From: an uncultured bacterium
Lineage (GTDB): Bacteria; Spirochaetota; Brevinematia; DTOW01
Reading direction: 5' to 3'
Length of the DNA stretch: 5,150 nt
Assembly (NCBI GenBank): GCA_937928175.1
Contig: CALFVP010000078.1
Span: 1-5,150 of the forward strand
The notes beneath the pieces are model-generated. The model saw only the letters and a program-made list of their open reading frames with translations. It was not told the origin of the DNA and made no database searches. Within the stretch, counting starts at the first letter, position 1; the number at the start of each line of letters is the position of its first letter. Positions 1-5,150 of this stretch are shown in pieces. The position numbers and the translations under genes were made by a program.

Positions 1-311
1 AACCAGGGGAAAGTGTTTTAGAAGGAGCAGTTAGAGAACTTGAAGAAGAAACAGGATACAAAGCTAGGAAGGTAAAGAAAGTGTACGAATATTATCCAGC
101 AGTAGGGTATAGCTCAGAAAAGATACATATTGTTTTTGCAAAAGAATTGGAGTTAACTTCTAAAAACCTTGATGAGGATGAATTTACCGATGTTTACGTG
201 TTTAGTTACGATGAGGTATTTAAAATGATAGTAGAGAATAAGGTAAAAGATGCCAAAACAATATTAGCTTTTCTTCTAATGGATAAGTTTGGAGGTTATC
301 ATGAGATTTGA
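1..311 (+). CDS. Nudix hydrolase, probable ADP-ribose pyrophosphatase (5' truncated)
   Basis: The frame is open from base 3, giving 102 visible residues before TGA at 309-311; the N-terminus lies left of the window. The first residues, PGESVLEGAVRELEEETGY, are the Nudix box from the middle of GX5EX7REUXEEXGU onward. They include the catalytic helix REXXEE, whose glutamates bind the divalent metal. The next stretch, YYPAVGYSSEKIHIVFAK, fits the G-[FY]-S-x-E-x-[IL] segment typical of NudF/ADP-ribose pyrophosphatases, which split ADP-ribose into AMP and ribose 5-phosphate in the cytoplasm. Family members are commonly about 170-185 residues, so roughly 70-80 residues are missing. The first in-frame ATG (81) lies inside the domain and is not the real start. 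The stop overlaps the downstream CheX start by 11 bp, implying one transcript. Nudix membership is certain; ADP-ribose as substrate is likely but unproven. Confidence 0.9.
   Translation, partial: PGESVLEGAVRELEEETGYKARKVKKVYEYYPAVGYSSEKIHIVFAKELELTSKNLDEDEFTDVYVFSYDEVFKMIVENKVKDAKTILAFLLMDKFGGYHEI
291..295 (+). promoter_or_regulatory. Ribosome binding site that sets the CheX start
   Basis: GGAGG lies inside the 3' end of the Nudix gene, 5 nt before ATG 301. It selects this ATG over the in-frame TTG at 289, which would overlap the site itself. Confidence 0.75.
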
Positions 312-768
312 GATAGTTAATCCTTTTATTGATGCTATTGTTAAAACTTTTTCTAAAATTGGTTTAGAGATATATAAAGATAAGGTAAGTCTCAAAACAG
401 GTAAGAAAATAGAGAAAAAAATATCTTTTTTTTTCAAGATAAAAGGGGATTTCAGAGGTAATGTAGTGTATGAGTTTGATGAAGAATTGGCATATGAAAC
501 GATAAAAAAGGTTTACAATATAGATGAGATTCCTACAGATAAGGAACTTTTATTGTCAGGAATTGCTGAGTTTGGTAATTTGGTAAATTCAAAACTTGTT
601 GAAATTGCTTACGAAAGAGGGCTTGACTATTCTATATCTCATCCTTACTTCTACAGGTATAAGGGTAAAGTTATTTCTTATTCTTCTCCTTGCGTTGAGG
701 TACTTTTTTTGAGTAAGTATGGTGAAGTTTTGTTAAGTGTTGTTTTTGATAAGGTAGTTATGGAGTAA
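301..768 (+). CDS. cheX: CheX-like CheY-P phosphatase
   Basis: This is a 155-residue cytoplasmic protein of the CheC/CheX/FliY superfamily, which removes phosphate from CheY-P to end a chemotaxis signal. The opening MRFEIVNPFIDAIVKTF is the usual CheX first helix (VNPFI...A). Residues 48-54 (IKGDFRG) form the I-x-G-x-x-x-G turn. The catalytic helix shows the family pattern S-xxx-E-xx-N as S86-GIA-E90-FG-N93, followed by a conserved-looking proline at P115 in SISHP. The E and N are the residues expected to act on the CheY phosphoaspartate. Length matches known CheX proteins (about 150-160). ATG at 301 is preferred over an in-frame TTG at 289, because GGAGG at 291-295 sits 5 nt upstream of the ATG. 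The start lies inside the preceding Nudix gene, suggesting translational coupling. No other che gene is visible, so whether it serves chemotaxis or another CheY-like regulator is open. Confidence 0.87.
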   Translation: MRFEIVNPFIDAIVKTFSKIGLEIYKDKVSLKTGKKIEKKISFFFKIKGDFRGNVVYEFDEELAYETIKKVYNIDEIPTDKELLLSGIAEFGNLVNSKLVEIAYERGLDYSISHPYFYRYKGKVISYSSPCVEVLFLSKYGEVLLSVVFDKVVME

Positions 769-801
769 CTTTTACAATACCTAATTTCCGAAAATTTTTG
801 T

Positions 802-1530
802 ATGCTTGTAAGAATTTTTTTTATTTTGGTAATATTTTTTGCTAATTTTCCCATAAACTACGCTCAAGATATTTCTACTGCTATTGATTATATTGCAAAG
901 AAAGATTATTCTAATGCCATAAATCTCCTTTTGAGACTACCCAGATCCCAAGAGAATAGTAGAACTATAGATTACTATCTTTGTGAATCGTATTTCCTTC
1001 TAAAAGATTTTGATAACGCATTTAGATTTGGTGAAAAAGTTTTGAATAAGAAAGATGATTTTTTTTATAAAAAATCGCTTTATAACGTTATTTACTCTTC
1101 GTATATGATGAATTATTTTGAAAAGTCTTACAATTATGGTATTGAGTATTTGAAAAATGTAGGTGATTCACAAGGAGTTGAGAGCCTTGTTCTTACCATA
1201 GTTGTAAATTCTCTTCAATCAATTGGGAAAACTGATGAAGCTAGAGAAGTTCTAGAAAAGTACAAAGAGAAGTATCCAAGTTTGTATCTTTCGTTTTCAA
1301 AGAGTTTAGATAAGTTTAAAACTGGTGAGTATAAGAAAAGTTTTTATACTTCTGAGAATGAAATTTTCAAAGTTTATTCTGAAATAATAAGTGATATAAT
1401 GGATTCTTTGGAAAAGATTTCCAGTAAGAAAAGTATTGAAATAGAAAAAATTAAGGATATATTTGAACTATTGGAGTTAAAGGAAGAATTATTGAAAGTA
1501 AAAAAGTACCGTTTAATGTTAGGAGAGTAA
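802..1530 (+). CDS. Exported TPR-like repeat protein, function unknown
   Basis: This 242-residue protein has a clear signal peptide: basic MLVR, hydrophobic core IFFILVIFFANF, and a likely cleavage after NYA (residues 19-21) before QD. There is no lipobox cysteine, so a soluble periplasmic protein is likely. The mature part looks like tetratricopeptide-type helical hairpins. Examples are residues 26-46 (AIDYIAKKDYSNAINLLLRLP), 57-82 (DYYLCESYFLLKDFDNAF...), 92-118 and 130-158, the last with GKTDEAREVLEKYKEKYP. The final 70 residues are a Lys/Glu-rich helical region. TPRs bind partner proteins, but no partner is evident. The gene follows CheX by 33 bp and has no convincing Shine-Dalgarno site. 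ATG 802 is still preferred because it gives the full signal peptide and the next Met is about 100 residues in. A lone TACAAT at 773-778 could be a -10 box but has no well-spaced -35. The 3' end overlaps the opposing gene by 12 bp. Confidence 0.8.
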   Translation: MLVRIFFILVIFFANFPINYAQDISTAIDYIAKKDYSNAINLLLRLPRSQENSRTIDYYLCESYFLLKDFDNAFRFGEKVLNKKDDFFYKKSLYNVIYSSYMMNYFEKSYNYGIEYLKNVGDSQGVESLVLTIVVNSLQSIGKTDEAREVLEKYKEKYPSLYLSFSKSLDKFKTGEYKKSFYTSENEIFKVYSEIISDIMDSLEKISSKKSIEIEKIKDIFELLELKEELLKVKKYRLMLGE

Positions 1531-1860
1531 AGTTCTTTCGATTTTTTCGATTATTTCAAGGATTTTATCTTTATTTATTCTGTTATGGTTGGTTATTAGT
1601 TTCTTTTTGTTTCTTGTTATACTAATACATTCTGCTATGAATTTTTCTTCTTCGTTAGATATGATGTTTTCTTCTTTTAGTATTTCAACGAATTTGAATA
1701 CACTTACAGGGATGTTTAGTTTTTTCGAAACGATGTAATCGGTTAAATGTTTTATAAATACCGTAAACATGTAAACTGCGTAGTAAGAGTATTCGGTTTT
1801 TATTAGTTTCTTTATTATTGATATTTCGTATTTTAGTGTTGATACTATTGCTAAAAACAT
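1519..1860 (-). CDS. Small HEPN-like (HepT/DUF86-type) protein with degenerate RNase motif
   Basis: This 113-residue, helix-rich protein carries the order of motifs I associate with HepT/DUF86 HEPN domains. There is a first helix around residues 9-20, a second helix YYAVYMFTVFIKHLTDYIV (26-44), then LNIPVSVFKFVEILKEENII (48-67). The last helix starts at ITRN (81-84) and runs to the C-terminus. Active HepT proteins carry R-x4-H-x-Y after the fourth helix start (RNxLVHxY). Here the sequence is R83-N84-KKKLIT-N91-H92, so the R-to-H spacing is 8. Aligning LIT with LVH puts Thr90 at the histidine position. RNase activity is therefore doubtful. No MntA-type nucleotidyltransferase lies beside it. 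It has no obvious Shine-Dalgarno site, and a candidate promoter would make its mRNA nearly leaderless. It overlaps the opposing TPR gene by 12 bp. Family assignment is by pattern only, without an alignment; it could be another small all-helical protein. Confidence 0.55.
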   Translation of the reverse strand: MFLAIVSTLKYEISIIKKLIKTEYSYYAVYMFTVFIKHLTDYIVSKKLNIPVSVFKFVEILKEENIISNEEEKFIAECISITRNKKKLITNHNRINKDKILEIIEKIERTLLS

Positions 1861-1867
1861 AGTTATG

Positions 1868-1897
1868 ATTTTATTTAGTTTGGTGTATTTTGTTCAA
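1868..1897 (-). promoter_or_regulatory. Candidate promoter of the HEPN-like gene, possibly leaderless
   Basis: Read on the minus strand, TTGAAC (1892-1897) and TAAAAT (1868-1873) are separated by 18 bp. The expected start site falls at about 1860-1861, at or beside the A of the start codon. This fits the absence of a Shine-Dalgarno sequence. In DNA this AT-rich, such boxes also arise by chance. Confidence 0.3.
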
Positions 1898-1903
1898 ATT
1901 TTC

Positions 1904-1932
1904 TTGACAAAGTGATGTTATTTGTATATTAT
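1904..1932 (+). promoter_or_regulatory. Sigma-70-type promoter of the 304-aa/repeat-protein operon
   Basis: A perfect -35 box TTGACA (1904-1909) is followed after 17 bp by TATTAT (1927-1932), one mismatch from TATAAT. Transcription would start near 1939, leaving a short leader of about 17 nt that contains AAAGGG (1942-1947) as the ribosome binding site, 8 nt before ATG 1956. This is the best promoter in the window and suggests robust, housekeeping-type expression. Confidence 0.75.
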
Positions 1933-1955
1933 TCTTATTGTAAAGGGTAGGGGTT

Positions 1956-2870
1956 ATGATAAGTAGGTATCTTTTTTCGTTGGGTACTATAGAGGGGTTT
2001 AATAAATCTTTAAGACATTTTTATAAAACTAGTGGGGTTATGAATGCTATTAGGTCTGGTCAGAATCCTGCAGATATAATAAATAACTACCTTGATAGTG
2101 GTGATATTGAACCTATTCAGATAATTCCTATATCTTACGCTTTGTTTGTTCAGAAGTTTAAGTATAGTTATAGATCTCATAATCTTTCGAGGGATGTTGA
2201 CAGTTTTGATGGTATAGTTAATACCGTTTCTACATGGGATAAGGTAGACATAGTTGTTATTTACCATAATCCTACTATTGGATGTATGGCTATAAACCCT
2301 AAGATTAAGAGGCATTTTAGTAAAGTTGGTTTTTTGGTTAAAAACTGTTTGGTTGTGGTGTATTCAAAGTATTTAGGTAGTGATGAATCAGAATCAAAAG
2401 AAGTAGAGAAAACTTCTATAGATTTACTTATAACTCTTTTGGAAGGTAAAGAGATAGGAGAAAATGATAGTATTTTAAGGAGTAAAGGAAAAGTTTTTTA
2501 CACTTCTTCTGAAAAAGAAGAGGAGGTTACAGATGAATCTTTCCAGGTAACCCCTAGGTATGGAGTTGAGGTTACGAATGAACTTTTTCATAACGGTAAC
2601 GTTGAAGCTTGGAAGAACATAATAGAATCCTACAATGTGAAATATCCGCACCTTAAGGTTATGGTATTTCACGATGGTGAGCAAATTAACGATCTTAATG
2701 CTTTGTTCAAGTGGGGTAAGGTTAAGCACGGTGATACTATTTTCTTCTGTGTTGCAGGCAGAGGAATAAAGGATGTCAGTAAACTAAGAAAATACCTTTT
2801 TGAAGGAGCTAGTAATAGATTCCATACTTTTCTTAAAAAGGACGTTAACAAACCTTTAGAATTATTCTGA
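1956..2870 (+). CDS. Conserved-looking two-part soluble protein of unknown function
   Basis: I do not recognise this 304-residue protein with certainty. It has no signal peptide or membrane segment. Residues 1-140 mix helix and strand, with buried-strand stretches VDIVVIYHN (97-105) and LVKNCLVVVYSKYLG (127-141). Residues 142-200 are a polar, acid-rich linker (SDESESKEVE; SSEKEEEVTDES). Residues 204-304 look like a compact alpha/beta domain: VEAWKNIIESY, then strand LKVMVFHDGEQI, LNALFKWGKVKHGD, strand TIFFCVAG, then IKDVSKLRKYLFEGAS and FLKKDVNKPLELF. This part has the look of a conserved domain; I have only a vague, unverified impression of similar C-termini in spirochaetes. It is first in an operon behind a strong promoter. 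Its TGA is followed after 11 nt by the 21-residue-repeat protein gene, so the two products probably work together. There are no recognisable catalytic motifs. Confidence 0.8.
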   Translation: MISRYLFSLGTIEGFNKSLRHFYKTSGVMNAIRSGQNPADIINNYLDSGDIEPIQIIPISYALFVQKFKYSYRSHNLSRDVDSFDGIVNTVSTWDKVDIVVIYHNPTIGCMAINPKIKRHFSKVGFLVKNCLVVVYSKYLGSDESESKEVEKTSIDLLITLLEGKEIGENDSILRSKGKVFYTSSEKEEEVTDESFQVTPRYGVEVTNELFHNGNVEAWKNIIESYNVKYPHLKVMVFHDGEQINDLNALFKWGKVKHGDTIFFCVAGRGIKDVSKLRKYLFEGASNRFHTFLKKDVNKPLELF

Positions 2871-2874
2871 GGGG
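2869..2874 (+). promoter_or_regulatory. Ribosome binding site of the repeat-protein gene
   Basis: GAGGGG begins within the stop codon of the preceding gene and ends 7 nt before ATG 2882. Ribosomes ending the 304-residue protein would already cover this site, favouring coupled translation of the two proteins. Confidence 0.7.
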
Positions 2875-2881
2875 TAATTTT

Positions 2882-4210
2882 ATGAAAAATGAGGATATTA
2901 TAAGAGAACTAAAAGAACAATTGGAAAAGAAAGATAAAATTATAAATGACCTTGAAAGGATAATTAAAGCTTATGAGGCAGTTTCAGAAATAAGCAGGAA
3001 TGAACTTTTAGATGCCTATAAAACTATAGATGCTCAAGAAAAAGTACAACTTTTAACACAATCTGAGTTAAGAGAGAGAGATGAAATTATAGAAGCAGAA
3101 GAGAAAATAATGGAAATGAGCGCTGAAGAACTTAAACAAGCCAAAAGAGAAATTATAGCTAGAGAAATAGTAGAAGAACTTGCCAGAAAAGAGTTACTTG
3201 ATAGAGATAATATGATTAAAGCTATGGAAATAGTTTCTGAAATGATGGTTAAGGATATAAAAGAAAGGGATAAGATAATACAAGCTTTTGAAATAGCTGA
3301 AGAAATGGCAAGAGAAGAAATTATGGAACTTAAAAAAGAGTCAGAAGTAAAAGAGAGTGTTATAGATCTTGCAGAAAAAGAAAGAAAAGAAGCAAACGAA
3401 ATAATTAAAGCTTATGAAAATTTAGAAGAATATGCTAGGATTGAAAAAGAAGAACTAATTAAAACTTCTATTTTCCTTTTAGATGTGTTTATTAAGTCTT
3501 TAATAGAGTTAGGGTATATTAATAAATCTGATGAAAGTAAGGTTAAAGAGATTGCTGTGAATCTTGCTAAGGAAAAATGGTATGTTACTTTACCTAAAGT
3601 GGGGAATATTGATCTTCCTACTGCCTTAAGGATAATAGAAGCTCATGAAATGGTAGAAGAGCTTATGAGGAAAGAAAAAATAGAAATGGATAACGTTGTT
3701 AAGGCTTACGAAATACTTGATGAAGTTAAAAGAAAGCAGTTTATAGAGCTTTATAGTATACTTTCTGCTTACGAGAATTTGCAAAACTACATTTCTAAGA
3801 ATAGAGAATTTTTCGATAAGGTTATCAAAGCTTACGATAGTGTCCAAGAACTCGAAAGAGAAGAGAAGATTAATATGGATAAGATAATAAAAGCACATGA
3901 GATAGTTGAGGAGCTTGCTAGGCAGGAACTCATAGAAAAAGATAAGCTTAATAAAGCTTATGAGGTGGTAGAAGAACTTTCAAGGCAAGAAGCTATTGAC
4001 AGAGATAAGATAATAAAAGCGCATGAGATAATTGAGGAACTTGCTAGAAGAGAATTGATACAACTTAGGGAAATTGCCAGAGCGCAGGAGATAGTTGAGG
4101 AGATGGCTAGACAGGAACTAAAAGAAAGAGATAAAATTTTAGATGCTTACGAAAAACTTACTGAATACACTGCAGAAGAAATGAAAAGAATGAAAGAAAA
4201 GGGAAAATGA
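2882..4210 (+). CDS. Helical protein built of 17 exact 21-residue repeats, function unknown
   Basis: This 442-residue protein has a 23-residue N-terminal lead, then 8 units of exactly 21 residues (24-191). A 56-residue non-repeat insert follows (192-247), then 9 more units (248-436) and the tail MKEKGK. The best units read [RM]-D-K-I-I-K-A-[HY]-E-[IV]-V-E-E-L-A-R, then Q-E-L-I-E. Nearly invariant positions are Ala7 and Glu9, with hydrophobic residues at 4, 5, 11 and 14. There are no gaps or extra residues inside either array. Twenty-one residues equals three heptads, so long continuous helices (coiled coil or elongated helical bundle) are expected. Positions 18 and 21 are polar, making this unlike a plain leucine-zipper coil. 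There is no signal peptide, membrane segment or cysteine, so it should be cytoplasmic. A scaffold, filament or ruler role is inference. It is second in its operon, and its 3' end lies one base from the opposing HD-GYP gene. Confidence 0.85.
   Translation: MKNEDIIRELKEQLEKKDKIINDLERIIKAYEAVSEISRNELLDAYKTIDAQEKVQLLTQSELRERDEIIEAEEKIMEMSAEELKQAKREIIAREIVEELARKELLDRDNMIKAMEIVSEMMVKDIKERDKIIQAFEIAEEMAREEIMELKKESEVKESVIDLAEKERKEANEIIKAYENLEEYARIEKEELIKTSIFLLDVFIKSLIELGYINKSDESKVKEIAVNLAKEKWYVTLPKVGNIDLPTALRIIEAHEMVEELMRKEKIEMDNVVKAYEILDEVKRKQFIELYSILSAYENLQNYISKNREFFDKVIKAYDSVQELEREEKINMDKIIKAHEIVEELARQELIEKDKLNKAYEVVEELSRQEAIDRDKIIKAHEIIEELARRELIQLREIARAQEIVEEMARQELKERDKILDAYEKLTEYTAEEMKRMKEKGK
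2951..3454 (+). repeat. First array: eight 63-bp coding units
   Basis: Eight consecutive 63-bp units encode residues 24-191, opening with LERIIKAYEAVSEI and closing with ANEIIKAYENLEEY. At DNA level the units have diverged strongly; the periodicity is clear mainly in the protein. Unit 7 (KKESEVKESVIDLAEK) is the most divergent but keeps the 21-residue length. Residues 3-23 (NEDIIRELKEQLEKKDKI...) may be a further, worn unit. Confidence 0.85.
3455..3622 (+). other. Non-repeat insert between the two repeat arrays
   Basis: This stretch encodes 56 residues (192-247) that break the 21-residue pattern. A hydrophobic helix-like part, TSIFLLDVFIKSLIELGYI, leads to a second helix, SKVKEIAVNLAKEKW. 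It ends with a Pro/Gly-containing segment, YVTLPKVGNIDLPT, before the repeats resume at ALRIIEAHEMVEEL. Length is not a multiple of 21. It could be a small folded domain, a hinge or a binding site on an otherwise rod-like protein. Confidence 0.75.
3623..4189 (+). repeat. Second array: nine 63-bp coding units
   Basis: Nine units encode residues 248-436. The last five are the most regular. The units starting at 3875 and 4001, two units apart, match at 51 of 63 bases by hand count, and share long stretches such as GATAAGATAATAAAAGC. This points to expansion by unit duplication later than in the first array. Unit 3 (LYSILSAYENLQNYISKN) is the most divergent of this array. Confidence 0.85.
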
Positions 4211-4211
4211 T

Positions 4212-5150
4212 TTAATGTTTGTACTTTTCGTAAATTTCATTAAACTTATCGCTTAACTCTTTAAACGCTTTTAATAAATCGGGATCGAAGTGTTGGGGTT
4301 TTGTTCTACCGTTACCTTCTGTTATTATTTTTAAAGCTCTTTCGTGTTCAAATTCTGGTTTGTACGTTCTTGGTGATCTTAACGCATCGTATACATCTGC
4401 TATTGCTGTAATTCTTGCACTAATTGGTATTTTGTCTTTTTCTAGTCCGTATGGATAACCACTTCCATCCCATTTTTCGTGATGTGATAAAGCTATATCT
4501 CTTGCCATCCTTAGTTTTTCGTGATCTCCTAAAATTATGGCTCCTGCTATTGTATGTTCTTTCATTATTTCATATTCTTCCGGGGTTAATATGCCAGGTT
4601 TTCTTAATATTTCTCTAGGTATTTTTAGCTTGCCTATGTCATGCATCTGTGATGCGTAATATATTGAGTTACAAAACTCTTCATTGAATCCTATGTATTT
4701 TGAGAGTAGTTTTGAATATTCTCCAATTCTGTATATATGTAGTCCTGTTTCTTCATCCATTTCCTCTGCTGCTCTAGCTAGTGATTGCATTGTGTATATG
4801 AATGCGTTGTCTATTTCCCTAATTTCTTCGTAGATAACTTTCATAAGTAAGTAGTTTGTAAGTAATGATTTCATAAAATCTATATCCCATAAAGATATTT
4901 TTGAATGAAAATTTATTCCTATGAGTACTGTATCTTCGTATGAAATAGCTAGAAAATTGTATATAGAGTTTACTATATTTAATATTTCTTTTGCAAAGAG
5001 CTTAGAAAATTCTACAGGAGAAAGTCCTTCTGTTGTAAAGTCTGAGAATATAGTTTTGTTTTTACCAAATTTTTGTCTTGAAAAAAAGTTTATTGGTATG
5101 TTTGCTACACCTAGTAGTATTATCTGTTTTTCAGAAATTGAGGCAAATAT
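4212..5150 (-). CDS. GAF-like/HD-GYP domain protein, probable c-di-GMP phosphodiesterase (5' truncated)
   Basis: The minus-strand frame is open from the right edge to TAA at 4212-4214, giving 312 visible residues. The ATG at 4874 is internal: another 92 codons upstream are open and read like the end of a GAF-type sensor domain (DTVLIGINFHSKISLWDIDFM), with no stop. The HD-GYP domain follows. Counting from the Met encoded at 4874, the expected metal ligands are present: H46 (GLHIYR), H78-D79 (MHDIGK), H107 (KEHT), H131-H132 and D160 (IADVYDAL). The signature HHEKWDGSGYP is complete, and a GNGRTKPQHFDPDLLKAF end matches the family. Such proteins hydrolyse cyclic di-GMP, usually to GMP, in the cytoplasm; some act on other cyclic dinucleotides. 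The upstream sensor should control the activity. It is convergent with the repeat-protein gene, with one base between them. The domain call is firm; substrate and GAF call are inferred. Confidence 0.92.
   Translation of the reverse strand: MFASISEKQIILLGVANIPINFFSRQKFGKNKTIFSDFTTEGLSPVEFSKLFAKEILNIVNSIYNFLAISYEDTVLIGINFHSKISLWDIDFMKSLLTNYLLMKVIYEEIREIDNAFIYTMQSLARAAEEMDEETGLHIYRIGEYSKLLSKYIGFNEEFCNSIYYASQMHDIGKLKIPREILRKPGILTPEEYEIMKEHTIAGAIILGDHEKLRMARDIALSHHEKWDGSGYPYGLEKDKIPISARITAIADVYDALRSPRTYKPEFEHERALKIITEGNGRTKPQHFDPDLLKAFKELSDKFNEIYEKYKH

Larger units (their letters stand above)
1861..1955. other. Divergent intergenic region with two promoters
   Basis: This 95-bp stretch separates the HEPN-like gene (leftward) from the operon of the 304-residue protein (rightward). 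It is very AT-rich. It holds a near-consensus rightward promoter and a weaker leftward candidate whose -35 boxes are only 6 bp apart. It is the only non-coding stretch of any size in the window. I see no clear operator palindrome. Confidence 0.7.

Noticed and set aside
289..300. TTG start for the CheX gene, adding four residues
   Set aside because: It overlaps the GGAGG ribosome binding site that is correctly spaced for ATG 301, and CheX proteins typically begin close to the VNPFI helix.
773..778. TACAAT as a dedicated promoter for the exported TPR gene
   Set aside because: The nearest -35-like box, TTGATA at 746-751, is 21 bp away, too far; the gene more likely depends on upstream transcription.
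1538..1550. TCGA-TTTTT-TCGA inverted repeat as a terminator
   Set aside because: The stem is only 4 bp, has no following T-run in the right register, and lies inside the HEPN-like coding sequence.
2010..2851. Three minus-strand open frames opposite the 304-residue protein gene
   Set aside because: They overlap a well-supported plus-strand gene with a promoter and ribosome binding sites, and their translations show no domain pattern.
3626..3898. Minus-strand open frame of 90 codons inside the repeat gene
   Set aside because: It is the antisense of the second 21-residue array, and its openness follows from the repeat composition.
2951..4189. CRISPR-like or intergenic tandem array
   Set aside because: The 63-bp period is in frame throughout one long gene, units have diverged at DNA level and there are no spacers; it is a protein repeat.
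4211..4244. TTTAATG / CATTAAA inverted repeat as a bidirectional terminator
   Set aside because: The 7-bp stem is almost all A/T with a 20-nt loop, too weak for intrinsic termination, and lies in the HD-GYP 3' coding end.
4424..4618. Plus-strand open frame of 64 codons
   Set aside because: It lies fully opposite the HD-GYP catalytic core, whose motifs are unmistakable; the translation is a hydrophobic antisense shadow.

Overview
The window is AT-rich bacterial DNA, roughly 30% GC by eye, with Ile often coded ATA, Arg AGA/AGG, and proteins rich in Lys, Glu and Ile. It holds six closely packed protein-coding genes. I see no RNA gene, CRISPR array, insertion sequence or transposase. A signal peptide, a CheX-type phosphatase and a c-di-GMP-type HD-GYP protein suggest a motile, probably diderm bacterium. 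A spirochaete-like lineage is my best guess, but it is weakly supported, and AT-rich thermophilic phyla with similar gene sets remain possible.

Region 1 (1-1530, + strand) starts inside a Nudix hydrolase of the ADP-ribose pyrophosphatase type. Its stop overlaps the start of a CheX-like CheY-P phosphatase by 11 bp. After 33 bp comes an exported protein with tetratricopeptide-like (TPR-like) helical repeats. The three genes probably share a transcript whose start lies left of the window.

Region 2 (1519-1860, - strand) is a small protein with a HepT/DUF86-like HEPN pattern. Its RNase motif looks degenerate and it has no nucleotidyltransferase partner here. It overlaps the TPR gene tail to tail by 12 bp. 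A 95-bp divergent promoter region (1861-1955) separates it from region 3.

Region 3 (1956-4210, + strand) is a two-gene operon behind a near-consensus sigma-70 promoter (TTGACA, 17 bp, TATTAT). The first gene encodes an unrecognised 304-residue two-part soluble protein. The second encodes a striking 442-residue helical protein made of 17 units of exactly 21 residues, arranged as 8 + 9 units around a 56-residue non-repeat insert. This pair is the least explained part of the window and the best candidate for a new system.

Region 4 (4212 to the right edge, - strand) is the C-terminal part of an HD-GYP phosphodiesterase with all expected metal-site and GYP residues. Its frame stays open to the window edge and carries a GAF-like segment, so the real start is outside. 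It ends one base from the repeat-protein gene, tail to tail.

Together, CheX and HD-GYP point to control of motility and second-messenger signalling. How the repeat-protein operon and the HEPN-like gene connect to this cannot be read from the sequence; their proximity is only suggestive.
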